Positions 44,207-53,320 of a DNA stretch of 64,000 nucleotides are shown here, piece by piece (the first letter of the stretch is position 1; each line of letters begins with the position of its first letter). The translations under genes were made by a program, and so were the position numbers. The DNA comes from Flavivirga aquimarina (GTDB taxonomy: Bacteria > Bacteroidota > Bacteroidia > Flavobacteriales > Flavobacteriaceae), in NCBI RefSeq assembly GCF_030540835.1, contig NZ_JAUOEK010000024.1, forward strand, positions 1 to 64,000, given 5' to 3'. A model generated the notes under the pieces. It saw only the letters and a program-made list of their open reading frames with translations, had not been told where the DNA came from and did not search any database.

Positions 44207-45547
44207 ATGAAAAAGAAACTCAATATAATACTTTTAATTTTATTTATTTTTTTAGGTTTAAAATTGCAAGCTCAATTAGGGTTTTGTACAGGTAATTCTG
44301 GAGACCCTATTTTTAGTGAAGATTTTGGAGTTGGTTATAATGATGAACCAATATCTTCTGGTAGTACGACATATAATTTTACTACAGGAATACCAAGAGA
44401 TGGGTATTATAAAGTATCTAGTAATACAAATTGGTTTGGATGGTTTAATACTAGAGATCACACACCAAATGATAAAAATGGAAGAGCTCTTATTGTAAAT
44501 GCAAGCACTGAACCAGGAGAATTTTTTAAAATTTCAGTTTCTGGTTTATGCGAAAACACAACCTATGAATTTTCATCTTGGTTAATTAATTTGTTTCCTT
44601 ATAATCATAAAGTATGTGGTTTTTTTAAAAATGAAAGTGCCATACCAATAAATGTAACATTTGAAATTTGGGATAGTACAGATACTGTGCTGATAAAAAG
44701 TGGAGATACAGGAAATATAAAAGGTTCTTATGCTCCTAATTGGGAGCAATATGGGTTAGTATTTCAAACAAAACTAGGGCAAACATCGGTGATTTTAAAA
44801 ATGAGAAATAATAGTATAGGTGGTTGTGGTAATGACCTAGCTATAGATGATATCATGTTTAAAACGTGTGGCGATTCTGTTATTATAGAAGATGCATCAG
44901 GAAATAAAAACAATATTTCTTTATCTAATGATGAATTGCCTTATTCTACAATACTTAAAGCTGCTCCAGACTTTTCAGTTTTTTCGACACATTTTTATCA
45001 ATGGCAAAAAAGTGAAAATGGTATTGATTGGGTTAATATTATAGGAGAAAATAGAAGTGATTTTTCAATAAAAAAGATAAGTACTTTAAGTTATTATAGA
45101 GTATTGGTTGCTGAAGATGCTATTAACTTATTGAATTCATCATGTAATTCAACTTCAGAAATTTATAAGGTTGAGATTCCTCAACCAAAGGAACGTGCCA
45201 AAATTCGAGAAAAAGTAACTCGAATTAATGTTATTGATTCAATAAAGCTAAAAGAATTTAAAACACCTAGTATAGCTGATTTTCTTGATGAAAATAAAAA
45301 AGTAGCGGAAGTTATAAACCCAAAGGAGAGTATTAAAACTAAAAAGCAAGTTACCATAGTGATGGATGGACATAAAATTATTAATCATGAAGTATGGATT
45401 GATGGTGCTCTAGGTAAATATGTACAAACAAGTGAAAAGATAATAAAGCAAGGAGATATTAACGCAGGTGCAATTATAGAAGAAACTATTTATTATAAAA
45501 CGGTTTACGGTTATAATTCTAAAAAACGGATTTATAATACAAAATAA
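44207..45547 (+). CDS. secreted protein with adhesin/carbohydrate-binding-like domain
   Basis: A 446-residue exported protein with signal peptide MKKKLNIILLILFIFLGLKLQAQ. Residues 24-220 form a domain seen in flavobacterial surface proteins: FSEDFGVG, the FEFSSWLIN-type YEFSSWL strand, and the end GGCGNDLAIDDIMFKTCGD, resembling jelly-roll modules that bind glycans. An Ig-like stretch follows (YQWQKSENGIDWVNI, about 262-320). The C-terminal ~100 residues are charged with a repeat-like KQVTIVMDGHKI segment. I see no type IX sorting domain. It ends the 25-45 kb block and converges with the TPM gene. The exact function is unknown. Confidence 0.75.
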   Translation: MKKKLNIILLILFIFLGLKLQAQLGFCTGNSGDPIFSEDFGVGYNDEPISSGSTTYNFTTGIPRDGYYKVSSNTNWFGWFNTRDHTPNDKNGRALIVNASTEPGEFFKISVSGLCENTTYEFSSWLINLFPYNHKVCGFFKNESAIPINVTFEIWDSTDTVLIKSGDTGNIKGSYAPNWEQYGLVFQTKLGQTSVILKMRNNSIGGCGNDLAIDDIMFKTCGDSVIIEDASGNKNNISLSNDELPYSTILKAAPDFSVFSTHFYQWQKSENGIDWVNIIGENRSDFSIKKISTLSYYRVLVAEDAINLLNSSCNSTSEIYKVEIPQPKERAKIREKVTRINVIDSIKLKEFKTPSIADFLDENKKVAEVINPKESIKTKKQVTIVMDGHKIINHEVWIDGALGKYVQTSEKIIKQGDINAGAIIEETIYYKTVYGYNSKKRIYNTK

Positions 45548-45727
45548 AATTTAGCTATTTTACTCTGAATAGAACTGATTATACAGTGGTAAAATGAGGT
45601 AGAGGGAGAAACTAAAATAAATCTTTTCATAACCAAAATTATTTGAAATTTTTGAAGATGCTAAATTCGGTATGTTTATATGAAGCCACATACGCAGTTG
45701 ATGAAAAGTTGGAAAAAATAATTATAA

Positions 45728-46567
45728 TTACCAACCACCAGAAGCACCGCCACCGCCAAAACCACCGCCGCCGAAGCCACCACCAAAACCACCGCCACCT
45801 CCAAAGCTTCCTCCGCCTGATGTCCAGCCACCTCCAGATGAGCCTCTTCGGTAACTGCCGCGTCCCATATTGCTTAATATGATAGCCTCTAAAATATCAG
45901 AGCCAGTAGACCTATTACCTCTATTTCCACCACCACCGCGTCGGTTTTTAGAAATAGATATAAGAATAATAATAAATATAAAAATTAGTATAAAAATAAA
46001 CCCGGCAGGGAATTCATTATTAGATTTACGAGTCCCTTTATATTCGCCGTTTAAAACTTCAAAAATAGCGTCAGCCCCACGATTTAACCCACCGTAATAG
46101 TCATTTTTCTTAAAAAAAGGAATAATATCTCTATCTATAATTCGCTTAGACATCGCATCAGTTAAAAGATGCTCAACTCCATAACCAGTACTGATAGCTA
46201 TTTTTCTATCATCTTTAGCTAATAAAATTAAAATACCGTTATCTTCTTTTTCTTGTCCAATACCCCATTTGTGACCCCATTGAGCACCTAAGAAATTAAT
46301 ATTTTCGCCTTTGGTGGAATTAATAACTGCAATTACAATTTGAGTAGATGTAGTGTCTGAATATTTAATGAGCTTTTGCTCTAAACTGTTTTTTTGCGTT
46401 GAGGAAAACAGGTTAATATAGTCGTAAACACTGGTTTGAGATTTAGGTTTCTCAGGAATATCAAATTGTGCATGAGCACTAGTAAACACAAAAAGAAACA
46501 TTATTAAAGTAATAATAAGGCTTTTTGTTTTTAAAAGAAGCTGTATGCTAATGACTGAATGTTTCAT
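45728..46567 (-). CDS. TPM-domain membrane protein, Gly-rich C-terminus
   Basis: A 279-residue protein with signal peptide (MFLFVFTSAHAQ), a TPM domain in about 40-180 (VYDYINLFSSTQKNSLEQKL, then ILILLAKDDRKIAISTGYGVE), one membrane helix (FIFILIFIFIIILISI) and a Gly/Ser-rich tail (FGGGGGFGGGFGGGGFGGGG). This is the YgcG-type architecture; the tail is usually cytoplasmic or poorly ordered. The TPM domain has been linked to acid phosphatase activity and to photosystem repair in plants, but its bacterial role is unsettled. It is the last gene of a LemA-TPM-TPM operon. Confidence 0.9.
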   Translation of the reverse strand: MKHSVISIQLLLKTKSLIITLIMFLFVFTSAHAQFDIPEKPKSQTSVYDYINLFSSTQKNSLEQKLIKYSDTTSTQIVIAVINSTKGENINFLGAQWGHKWGIGQEKEDNGILILLAKDDRKIAISTGYGVEHLLTDAMSKRIIDRDIIPFFKKNDYYGGLNRGADAIFEVLNGEYKGTRKSNNEFPAGFIFILIFIFIIILISISKNRRGGGGNRGNRSTGSDILEAIILSNMGRGSYRRGSSGGGWTSGGGSFGGGGGFGGGFGGGGFGGGGASGGW

Positions 46568-46575
46568 ATCAAAAC

Positions 46576-47013
46576 TTAGCCTTTAGAAATTTCATTAGGC
46601 AGTTCGTTGGTATCCGAATCTGTATAAGGAAAATAGTGTTTAAGTTGCTCACCGGATTTTAAAATTCCATCAACCAATCCTTGTTTAAAGTTACCTACTT
46701 TAAAATGCGATTGCATGATATCTTTAGTGCTATCCCAAAAATCATTTGAAACAACATCATTAATACCTTTGTCTCCATAAATAACAAAGGCTTTATCATT
46801 TACCGCCACATAAATTAACACTCCGTTTTGAAGTTTGGTGTTGTCCATTTTTAAGGTATGAAAAAGCTCTAAAGCACGATTTGTTGCATCCCCGTTAGAT
46901 GTTTTTTCAATATGAACACGTATTTCACCAGAAGTATTTAATTCGGCTGTTTTAATAGCCTCAACAATTTCTTGTTCTTCACTGGTAGAAAGGAAAGCTT
47001 CAATGTTTGACAT
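46576..47013 (-). CDS. TPM-domain protein, short form
   Basis: A 145-residue protein without signal peptide that matches TPM domains along its length (EIVEAIKTAELNTSGEIRVH, then VLIYVAVNDKAFVIYGDKGI). It abuts LemA (start directly after its stop codon) and is followed after 8 bp by the larger TPM gene. The set LemA plus one or two TPM proteins is a conserved flavobacterial operon, presumably one membrane-associated complex; biochemical function is unclear. Confidence 0.88.
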   Translation of the reverse strand: MSNIEAFLSTSEEQEIVEAIKTAELNTSGEIRVHIEKTSNGDATNRALELFHTLKMDNTKLQNGVLIYVAVNDKAFVIYGDKGINDVVSNDFWDSTKDIMQSHFKVGNFKQGLVDGILKSGEQLKHYFPYTDSDTNELPNEISKG

Positions 47014-47628
47014 TTAAAATTCTACTTTAGGGGCATTTTCACTACCTGGAGCACTTTTAAATCTTGCCATTTCTTTAAAACCAAATAGACCAGCGAATAG
47101 TTTTCCAGGAAATTTTGTAGTATAGATATCATAAATGTTTACCGTCTCATTGTAACGATTGCGCTCTACGTTTATTCTGTTTTCAGTACCTTCAAGTTGC
47201 GATTGCAATTCTAAAAAACTTTTGTCAGCTTTTAAATCAGGATAACGCTCTACAGTAACTAATAATTTAGATAAAGCACCGCTTAAACCTTGCTGCGCTT
47301 GTTGGAACTGAGCCATGGTTTCTGGGGTTAAATTATTAGCATCAATGGTTGTTTTTGTCGCTTCGGAACGCGCTTTAATAACACCTTCTAAAGTTTCTTT
47401 TTCGTGAGCGGCATATCCTTTTACGGTAGCCACCAAGTTTGGAATTAAGTCTGCACGACGTTGATAAGCACTTTCTACATTAGCCCATGCTGTTTTTGCA
47501 TCTGCTTCATATTCTACTGCGGTATTGTTAAAATTATATGCAAATGCTCCTCCAAATAAAGCTAATACTATAATTCCAATTAATAATAATGCACCACAGC
47601 CTAAACCGGCAATAACCCCTTTTTTCAT
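47014..47628 (-). CDS. lemA: LemA family protein
   Basis: A 204-residue membrane-anchored protein. A single N-terminal hydrophobic segment (GVIAGLGCGALLLIGIIVLA) is followed by long helices typical of LemA: VESAYQRRADLIPNLVATVKGYA (about 50-72), then YPDLKADKSFLELQSQLEGT and NRINVERNRYNETVNIYD. The C-terminal FKSAPGSENAPKVEF is also family-typical. LemA proteins have been found with TPM partners and proposed to stabilise or regulate membrane histidine kinases or proteases, but the role is unsettled. It is the first gene of the three-gene operon. Confidence 0.93.
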   Translation of the reverse strand: MKKGVIAGLGCGALLLIGIIVLALFGGAFAYNFNNTAVEYEADAKTAWANVESAYQRRADLIPNLVATVKGYAAHEKETLEGVIKARSEATKTTIDANNLTPETMAQFQQAQQGLSGALSKLLVTVERYPDLKADKSFLELQSQLEGTENRINVERNRYNETVNIYDIYTTKFPGKLFAGLFGFKEMARFKSAPGSENAPKVEF

Positions 47629-47749
47629 AATAGTTAATTTATTAGATGTTGTTTTTGTTGTTATAAATAAGACACATAATTAGTATAAAAGTTACTCGTC
47701 TAAGCATTTTTTTTGAGAAAAGCTTTTGTTTTAAGTCAAAATAAAATAC

Positions 47750-48079
47750 TTAAAGATGTTGTTTTATTTTTATAAGTTGGTTTTTTACATCTTCTAACTT
47801 ACTTATAATTTCAAAATTAGAAAGAGTGTCTTTTTTGTCTTCTTTTAGATGGATTTTAGCACCTTCTAGAGTAAACCCGCGTTCTTTAACGAGATGATAA
47901 ATAAGCTTAAGGTTTTTTATATCTTCTGGAGTAAACTTACGATTTCCCTTAGCGTTCTTTTTAGGTTTTAGTACATCAAATTCTTTTTCCCAAAAGCGAA
48001 TTAAAGAGGTGTTAACATGAAATGCTTTGGCGACTTCGCCAATACCATAATATCGTTTTTCAGGTAAATCTATATGCAT
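47750..48079 (-). CDS. MerR-family transcriptional regulator
   Basis: A 109-residue regulator consisting of a MerR winged HTH (YYGIGEVAKAFHVNTSLIRF through RKFTPEDIKNLKLIYHLVK, about 10-80) and a short helical tail. There is no C-terminal effector domain or metal-binding Cys, so it is the small type widespread in Bacteroidota. Its ATG overlaps the stop of the M23 peptidase gene by 1 bp, so it is translationally coupled to it. Target genes are unknown; involvement in envelope or cell-wall control is suggested only by linkage. Confidence 0.9.
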   Translation of the reverse strand: MHIDLPEKRYYGIGEVAKAFHVNTSLIRFWEKEFDVLKPKKNAKGNRKFTPEDIKNLKLIYHLVKERGFTLEGAKIHLKEDKKDTLSNFEIISKLEDVKNQLIKIKQHL

Positions 48080-49050
48080 TAATCCAGAGATTGATTTTCT
48101 AAAGAAGCATGCTCCAGTAGTTTGTTAAACTCTTCAGCTGTTAAACTGCCATAGTAAAAATTAATAGGGTTAATACGTGAGCCGTCCTTAAAAATTTCAT
48201 AATGTAAATGAGGCGCTTCAGAGCGACCAGTACTACCAACAAAACCAATTAAATCTCCACGTTTTACCTTTTGATTTTTTTTCACATTATATTTATACAA
48301 ATGCGCATATAAACTAGTATATCCAAAACCATGATTAATTCTTATGTGTTTACCGTAACCACTAGATCTTGAATCGGCACGAACAACAATCCCATCACCA
48401 CTAGCATAAATGGGGGTGCCTCTAGGAGCAGTAAAATCCATGCCCCAATGCATTTTACGGGCTTTTGTAAAGGGATCAGATCGCATACCGTAACCAGAAG
48501 CCATTCTTGTTAAGTCTTCATTACTCACTGGTTGAATGGCAGGAATAGCTGCTAAAATTTTTTCCTTTTCTTCGGCCAATACAGCAATTTCATCAAGTGA
48601 TTTAGATTGTACAACGATTTGCTTTTGTAATATATCTATGCGTTTGTTACTTTCTATTATTAATTTAGAATTATCAAAGCCTTCTAAATTCTTATATCTG
48701 TTTATGCCTCCAAATCCGGCTTTACGTTGTGCTTCAGGAATAGGGTTGGCTTCAAAATAAACACGATAAATATTATTGTCTCTATCTTCAATATTTGCTA
48801 AAACAGTTTCAGCTTCGGCCATTTTTTTATTAATCAATTCGAATTGTAATTGCATGTTATGCAATTCTCTTTTTAAGGCTTTTTCCTTTGGAGATTCAAT
48901 ATATTGACTTGCAATAAAAACAAAAATAAAAGCAAAGAAAACACAACCTAAAATAAAAAAGGATGCGTACTTAAAAGTTGTTCTTTTTTTTCGCTCTATT
49001 TTTTTATAAGAAAGCGATTCAGAATCGTAATAATATTTTACCTTACTCAT
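48079..49050 (-). CDS. M23-family peptidoglycan endopeptidase, membrane-anchored
   Basis: A 323-residue cell-wall hydrolase. One N-terminal membrane helix (ASFFILGCVFFAFIFVFIAS) is followed by a coiled coil (about 55-95 and 125-160) and an LytM/M23 domain (about 185-300). The zinc ligands are recognisable as H and D in HWGMDFTAPRG and the HLHYE pair in EAPHLHYEIF. The full motif set suggests an active enzyme, unlike degenerate EnvC/NlpD types, acting in the periplasm on peptidoglycan cross-links. It is the first gene of a two-gene operon with MerR. Confidence 0.92.
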   Translation of the reverse strand: MSKVKYYYDSESLSYKKIERKKRTTFKYASFFILGCVFFAFIFVFIASQYIESPKEKALKRELHNMQLQFELINKKMAEAETVLANIEDRDNNIYRVYFEANPIPEAQRKAGFGGINRYKNLEGFDNSKLIIESNKRIDILQKQIVVQSKSLDEIAVLAEEKEKILAAIPAIQPVSNEDLTRMASGYGMRSDPFTKARKMHWGMDFTAPRGTPIYASGDGIVVRADSRSSGYGKHIRINHGFGYTSLYAHLYKYNVKKNQKVKRGDLIGFVGSTGRSEAPHLHYEIFKDGSRINPINFYYGSLTAEEFNKLLEHASLENQSLD

Positions 49051-49064
49051 TTCTCAAATTATAC

Positions 49065-49072
49065 TATTTTTG
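49065..49072 (+). promoter_or_regulatory. possible -7 element upstream of alaS
   Basis: TATTTTTG matches TAnnTTTG on the + strand, 195 bp before alaS. The long leader that this implies is AT-rich and holds no open frame. Confidence 0.35.
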
Positions 49073-49266
49073 CAACTAAATTAGGGTAAAGAAAATCGTT
49101 GTATATGATATATAAACGAACAAACCTACAAAAAAATATATAATCATTTACGATTATTTTTTGATTGTAGGTTTACGATATCTTAAATATAAAATATAAA
49201 AGTAAATATAAAAATTGTTTCTTATTAAAAGTAATTTAAAAGAATCAAAATTTTTAATAAAAATAT

Positions 49267-51882
49267 ATGAAGTCACAAGACGTCCGATCAAAATTTTTAA
49301 GTTTTTTTAAAGAAAAGAAGCATAGTATTGTTCCATCTGCACCTATGGTTTTAAAAGACGACCCTACCTTAATGTTTGTAAACTCAGGAATGGCGCCTTT
49401 TAAAGAATATTTTTTAGGTAATGGGCAGCCAAAGAATAGTCGTATTTCCGATTCTCAAAAATGCTTGCGAGTTTCAGGAAAGCACAACGATTTAGAGGAA
49501 GTTGGTTACGATACGTATCACCATACACTTTTTGAAATGCTTGGTAACTGGAGTTTTGGAGACTACTTTAAAAAGGAAGCCATTGCATGGGCATGGGAGT
49601 TGTTAACAGAAGTTTACGGCATAGATAAAGAGATACTATATGTAACGGTTTTTGAAGGAAGTGATGATGCAGATAGCCTTCCAATGGATACAGAAGCATA
49701 CGATTTTTGGAAACAATACATTGCAGAAGATCGTATTTTAAAAGGCAATAAAAAGGATAATTTCTGGGAAATGGGAGAACAGGGGCCTTGTGGTCCTTGT
49801 AGTGAAATACATGTTGATATTCGATCGGCAGAAGAAAAAGCCAAAGTTTCTGGAAAAGATTTAGTAAATCAAGACCATCCGCAGGTGGTGGAAATATGGA
49901 ACTTGGTTTTCATGCAATACAATAGAAAAGCCAACGGTAGTTTAGAGAACTTGCCAGATAAACATATTGATACAGGTATGGGGTTTGAGCGTCTTTGTAT
50001 GGTATTACAAGGGGTGCAGTCTAATTACGATACAGATGTATTTACACCTTTAATTAGAGAAATAGAAACAATTGCTAAAAAGAAATATGGAGAACAGGAA
50101 GAAGCCGATGTCGCCATTCGTGTTATTGCAGACCATGTTAGGGCTGTAGCATTCTCTATAGCAGACGGGCAGCTGCCTAGTAACACAGGTGCTGGTTATG
50201 TTATTCGTAGAATTTTAAGGCGTGCAGTACGCTATGGTTTTACGTTTTTAGATAAAAAAGAAGCTTTTATTTATAGATTAGTTGATATCTTGAGTAAGAA
50301 AATGGGAAAAGCTTTCCCAGAATTAAAAGCTCAAAAACAACTTATTGAAAATGTTATTAAAGAAGAAGAACAATCATTTTTAAGAACCTTAGATCAAGGC
50401 TTGGTGTTGTTAAACAGAATTGTTGAAGAAACAAAAAATGACATAGTTTCTGGAGAAAAAGCTTTTGAGTTATACGATACTTATGGTTTCCCAATAGATT
50501 TAACAGCTCTTATTTTAAGTGAAAAAGGATTAAAACTTGATGAAAAAGGTTTTGATGACGAACTACAAAAACAGAAAAACCGTTCGCGTGCAGCCAGTGA
50601 AATGTCGACGGACGATTGGACGATTTTATTTGATGACAAAGAAGAAGAGTTTGTAGGATATGATACGCTTGAAGCTCATGTTAAATTAACCCGATATAGA
50701 AAAATTGTTTCGAAAAAAGAAGGAGAAATGTATCAATTGGTGTTTAATATAACACCTTTCTATCCCGAAGGAGGAGGCCAGGTAGGCGATAAAGGATATT
50801 TAGAAGATACACATGGGGATGTTATTTATATTTTAGATACAAAGAAAGAAAACAATGTAATTATTCATTTTACTAAAAATTTACCGAAACATATAGAAGA
50901 AACGTTTAAAGCAGTTGTAGATTCAAAACAGCGTTATAGAACTGAATGTAACCATACTGCCACGCATTTGTTACATCAGGCTTTAAGAGAAGTTTTAGGA
51001 ATACATGTAGAGCAAAAAGGAAGTGCTGTACACTCAAAATATTTGCGTTTCGATTTTTCTCATTTTTCAAAGCTAACTGTTGAAGAACTACGTGATGTCG
51101 AAAATTTTGTAAATGCTAGAATAGAAGGGAAATTACCTTTAATAGAGAAGCGAAACATTCCTAAAGAAGAAGCTATAGCAGAAGGAGCCATGAGTTTGTT
51201 TGGTGAGAAGTATGGTGATACAGTTCGCGCTATTCGCTTTGGACAATCTATCGAACTTTGTGGAGGTACACACGTGAAAAATACAGCAGATATTTGGCAT
51301 TTTAAAATAGTATCGGAAGGAGCAGTAGCAGCAGGAATTCGTCGTATAGAAGCGATTACTAACGATGCTGTTAAAGATTTTTATTTTGAAAATAACCGCA
51401 CTTATTTTGAAATGAAAGATCTGCTTAACAATACTAAAGAACCTGTAAAAGCATTACAAAATCTGCAAGAAGAAAATGCGAATCTAAAAAAACAAATAGA
51501 GACACTTTTAAAAGATAAAGCTAAAAATATAAAGAGCGAACTTAAAAGTGAATTGCAAGACATTAATGGAATTCAGTTTTTAGCAAAAAAGCTAGATTTA
51601 GATGCCGCAGGTATAAAAGATGTTGCTTTTGAGTTAGGGAGCCAGTTTGATAATTTGTTCTTGATATTTGGAGCTGAACAAAATGGAAAAGCATTATTGT
51701 CTTGTTATATTTCGAAAGCATTAGTAGCTAGTAAAGAACTAAATGCAGGACAAGTAGTAAGAGAGCTTGGAAAATACATCCAAGGTGGTGGTGGTGGACA
51801 GCCATTTTTTGCAACTGCGGGAGGTAAAAACCCTGCTGGGATTGATGAGGCTTTGGTTAAGGCTAAGGATTATCTGGTTTAA
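49267..51882 (+). CDS. alaS: alanyl-tRNA synthetase
   Basis: An 871-residue class II aminoacyl-tRNA synthetase. The catalytic core (1-240) has [15 protein letters not shown] and [16 protein letters not shown]; the editing domain has the zinc-binding HTATHLL and CGGTHVKN sets (about 560 and 660); the C-terminal coiled coil and DHHA1-type Gly-rich end ([16 protein letters not shown]) are complete. Length and motifs are standard. It charges tRNA-Ala and removes mischarged Ser and Gly. The stop codon is only 4 bp before the inverted repeat that frames the GxxExxY gene. Confidence 0.98.
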   Translation: MKSQDVRSKFLSFFKEKKHSIVPSAPMVLKDDPTLMFVNSGMAPFKEYFLGNGQPKNSRISDSQKCLRVSGKHNDLEEVGYDTYHHTLFEMLGNWSFGDYFKKEAIAWAWELLTEVYGIDKEILYVTVFEGSDDADSLPMDTEAYDFWKQYIAEDRILKGNKKDNFWEMGEQGPCGPCSEIHVDIRSAEEKAKVSGKDLVNQDHPQVVEIWNLVFMQYNRKANGSLENLPDKHIDTGMGFERLCMVLQGVQSNYDTDVFTPLIREIETIAKKKYGEQEEADVAIRVIADHVRAVAFSIADGQLPSNTGAGYVIRRILRRAVRYGFTFLDKKEAFIYRLVDILSKKMGKAFPELKAQKQLIENVIKEEEQSFLRTLDQGLVLLNRIVEETKNDIVSGEKAFELYDTYGFPIDLTALILSEKGLKLDEKGFDDELQKQKNRSRAASEMSTDDWTILFDDKEEEFVGYDTLEAHVKLTRYRKIVSKKEGEMYQLVFNITPFYPEGGGQVGDKGYLEDTHGDVIYILDTKKENNVIIHFTKNLPKHIEETFKAVVDSKQRYRTECNHTATHLLHQALREVLGIHVEQKGSAVHSKYLRFDFSHFSKLTVEELRDVENFVNARIEGKLPLIEKRNIPKEEAIAEGAMSLFGEKYGDTVRAIRFGQSIELCGGTHVKNTADIWHFKIVSEGAVAAGIRRIEAITNDAVKDFYFENNRTYFEMKDLLNNTKEPVKALQNLQEENANLKKQIETLLKDKAKNIKSELKSELQDINGIQFLAKKLDLDAAGIKDVAFELGSQFDNLFLIFGAEQNGKALLSCYISKALVASKELNAGQVVRELGKYIQGGGGGQPFFATAGGKNPAGIDEALVKAKDYLV

Positions 51883-51886
51883 CCAG

Positions 51887-51918
51887 TTTTTCTCGAAAAG
51901 ATGCGAAGACACAAAGTT
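51887..51918 (+). repeat. left arm of inverted repeat framing the GxxExxY gene
   Basis: The stretch containing TTTCTCGAAAAGATG and GAAGACACAAAGTTT is nearly the reverse complement of 52322-52353, with about 3 mismatches in 28 bases. The TCGCAAAGACGCAAAG theme is a dispersed element often seen next to GxxExxY genes. Confidence 0.85.
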
Positions 51919-51934
51919 TTATGGAAAAAAAGAA

Positions 51935-52315
51935 GTGCTTTTTGAAAATTATTTAGCTACTAAAATAGTTGATTGTTGTTATCATATTCATGTTAATTTA
52001 GGGCCTGGTCTTTTGGAATCTGTTTATGAAGAAGTGTTATTTTGTGAATTAACTGAGAAAGGATTTGAAGTAGAACGTCAAAAACAATTGCCTGTTGTTT
52101 GGAAAAATAAAAAATTGGATTTAGGTTTTAGAACTGATTTAATTGTCGAAAACAAAGTCATGATTGAAATTAAATCAGTACAAGAAATCCATCCTGTACA
52201 TCCTAAGCAATTGTTAACATACTTGAAATTAAGCGGATTAAAACTAGGGTTACTAATTAATTTCAATAGTCCTTTAATAAAAACAGGAATAACCAGAATA
52301 GTTAATGGTTTATAA
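51935..52315 (+). CDS. GxxExxY protein (PD-(D/E)XK-like)
   Basis: About 126 residues. The family signature appears as GPGLLESVYEEVL, followed by GFEVERQKQLPVVW and the nuclease-like VENKVMIEIKSVQ, where E and K of the IEIK motif would be the catalytic pair of a PD-(D/E)XK fold. Function is unproven in the family. The start is uncertain: GTG 51935 works, but a run of seven A at 51925-51931 separates ATG 51921 from the frame; one additional A would give MEKKEVLFENYL. The frame also extends backwards into alaS, which is not meaningful. The gene sits exactly between two arms of a 28-bp inverted repeat. Confidence 0.85.
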   Translation: MLFENYLATKIVDCCYHIHVNLGPGLLESVYEEVLFCELTEKGFEVERQKQLPVVWKNKKLDLGFRTDLIVENKVMIEIKSVQEIHPVHPKQLLTYLKLSGLKLGLLINFNSPLIKTGITRIVNGL

Positions 52316-52321
52316 TAGAGT

Positions 52322-52353
52322 AAACTTTGCGTCTTCACATCTTTGCGAGAAAA
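52322..52353 (+). repeat. right arm of inverted repeat framing the GxxExxY gene
   Basis: AAACTTTGCGTCTTCACATC plus CTTTGCGAGAAAA. Only 6 bp separate it from the GxxExxY stop, and the next gene starts 1 bp after its end. With the left arm it delimits a ~465-bp cassette. Confidence 0.85.
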
Positions 52354-52354
52354 T

Positions 52355-53320
52355 ATGAAACTACAAACAAAAATACCATTAGAAAAACAATCTAATAACC
52401 CAATAGACTATACCTCTAATATTCTATTATTAGGATCTTGTTTTGTAGAAAATATTGGAAAAAAGTTAGACTATTTTAAATTTCAAAATCTTCAGAACCC
52501 ATTTGGCATCTTATTTCACCCTAAAGCGATTGAAAGTTTAGTTTTTGATGCCATAAATGAAAAAACGTACACAGAAGAAGATGTTTTTTTTCATAATGAA
52601 CAGTGGCATTATTTTAATGCACATTCAAAGTTAAGTAATAACTCAAAAGAAGATTTGTTGCATAATTTAAATGAAAGTATAAGGTTGACAAATCAACAGA
52701 TCCAGAAATCAACACATATTATTATTACTTTAGGTACCGCTTGGGTGTATCGTTCTATTAATACCAAACAAATTGTGGCGAACTGCCATAAGGTTCCTCA
52801 AAAACAGTTTACGAAAGAATTACTCACAGATGATGCGATTACTACATCAATAGAAGCAACAGTAAGTTCGATTAAAAGTATAAACCCTAAAGCATCAATC
52901 ATTTTTACAGTATCTCCCGTACGCCACATAAAAGACGGTTTTATCGAAAATACGCAGAGCAAAGCATATTTAATAACAGCAATACATCAGTTTTTAAATC
53001 AAAAAGCATCAATCGTTAATCAGCAATCATTTTATTTTCCTTCCTATGAAATTATGATGGACGAACTGCGCGATTATCGTTTTTATACCGAAGATATGAT
53101 TCATCCCAATAAAATAGCTATCGATTATATTTGGAATCGTTTTCAAGAAGCTTGGATGTCCCCAAAAGCAGATAAAATAATGGAGCAAGTTGATACGATT
53201 CAAAAAGGATTACAGCATAAACCATTCAACCCAAATTCTGAAGCGCATCAAAAGTTTCTTCAAAACTTAGAAGTTAAAAAAACTCAAATTCAATCTCAAT
53301 TCTCGTATATTTCATTTTAA
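52355..53320 (+). CDS. GSCFA-domain protein
   Basis: A 321-residue cytoplasmic protein with the name-giving GSCFVENIG motif near residue 28, followed by NPFGILFHPKAIE, TLGTAWVYR (about 127), VSPVRHIKDG (about 191) and a DDMIHPN-like EDMIHPNKIAIDYIW (about 245). These blocks match the SGNH-hydrolase-like fold (GDSL family), where the Ser of GSC and the D..H pair would be catalytic. Substrate is unknown. ATG 52355 is chosen over a TTG at 52343 because the latter lies inside the inverted repeat. Confidence 0.92.
   Translation: MKLQTKIPLEKQSNNPIDYTSNILLLGSCFVENIGKKLDYFKFQNLQNPFGILFHPKAIESLVFDAINEKTYTEEDVFFHNEQWHYFNAHSKLSNNSKEDLLHNLNESIRLTNQQIQKSTHIIITLGTAWVYRSINTKQIVANCHKVPQKQFTKELLTDDAITTSIEATVSSIKSINPKASIIFTVSPVRHIKDGFIENTQSKAYLITAIHQFLNQKASIVNQQSFYFPSYEIMMDELRDYRFYTEDMIHPNKIAIDYIWNRFQEAWMSPKADKIMEQVDTIQKGLQHKPFNPNSEAHQKFLQNLEVKKTQIQSQFSYISF

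Noticed and set aside
45643-45882. 79-codon His/Arg-rich frame on the + strand
   Set aside because: It is the antisense shadow of the Gly-rich tail of the TPM gene; the HRHRQNHRRR run arises from GGN codons read backwards.
51767-51934. N-terminal extension of the GxxExxY frame into alaS
   Set aside because: It lies in the alaS coding sequence and the inverted-repeat arm, and family members begin near the KIVDxCxxIH segment.
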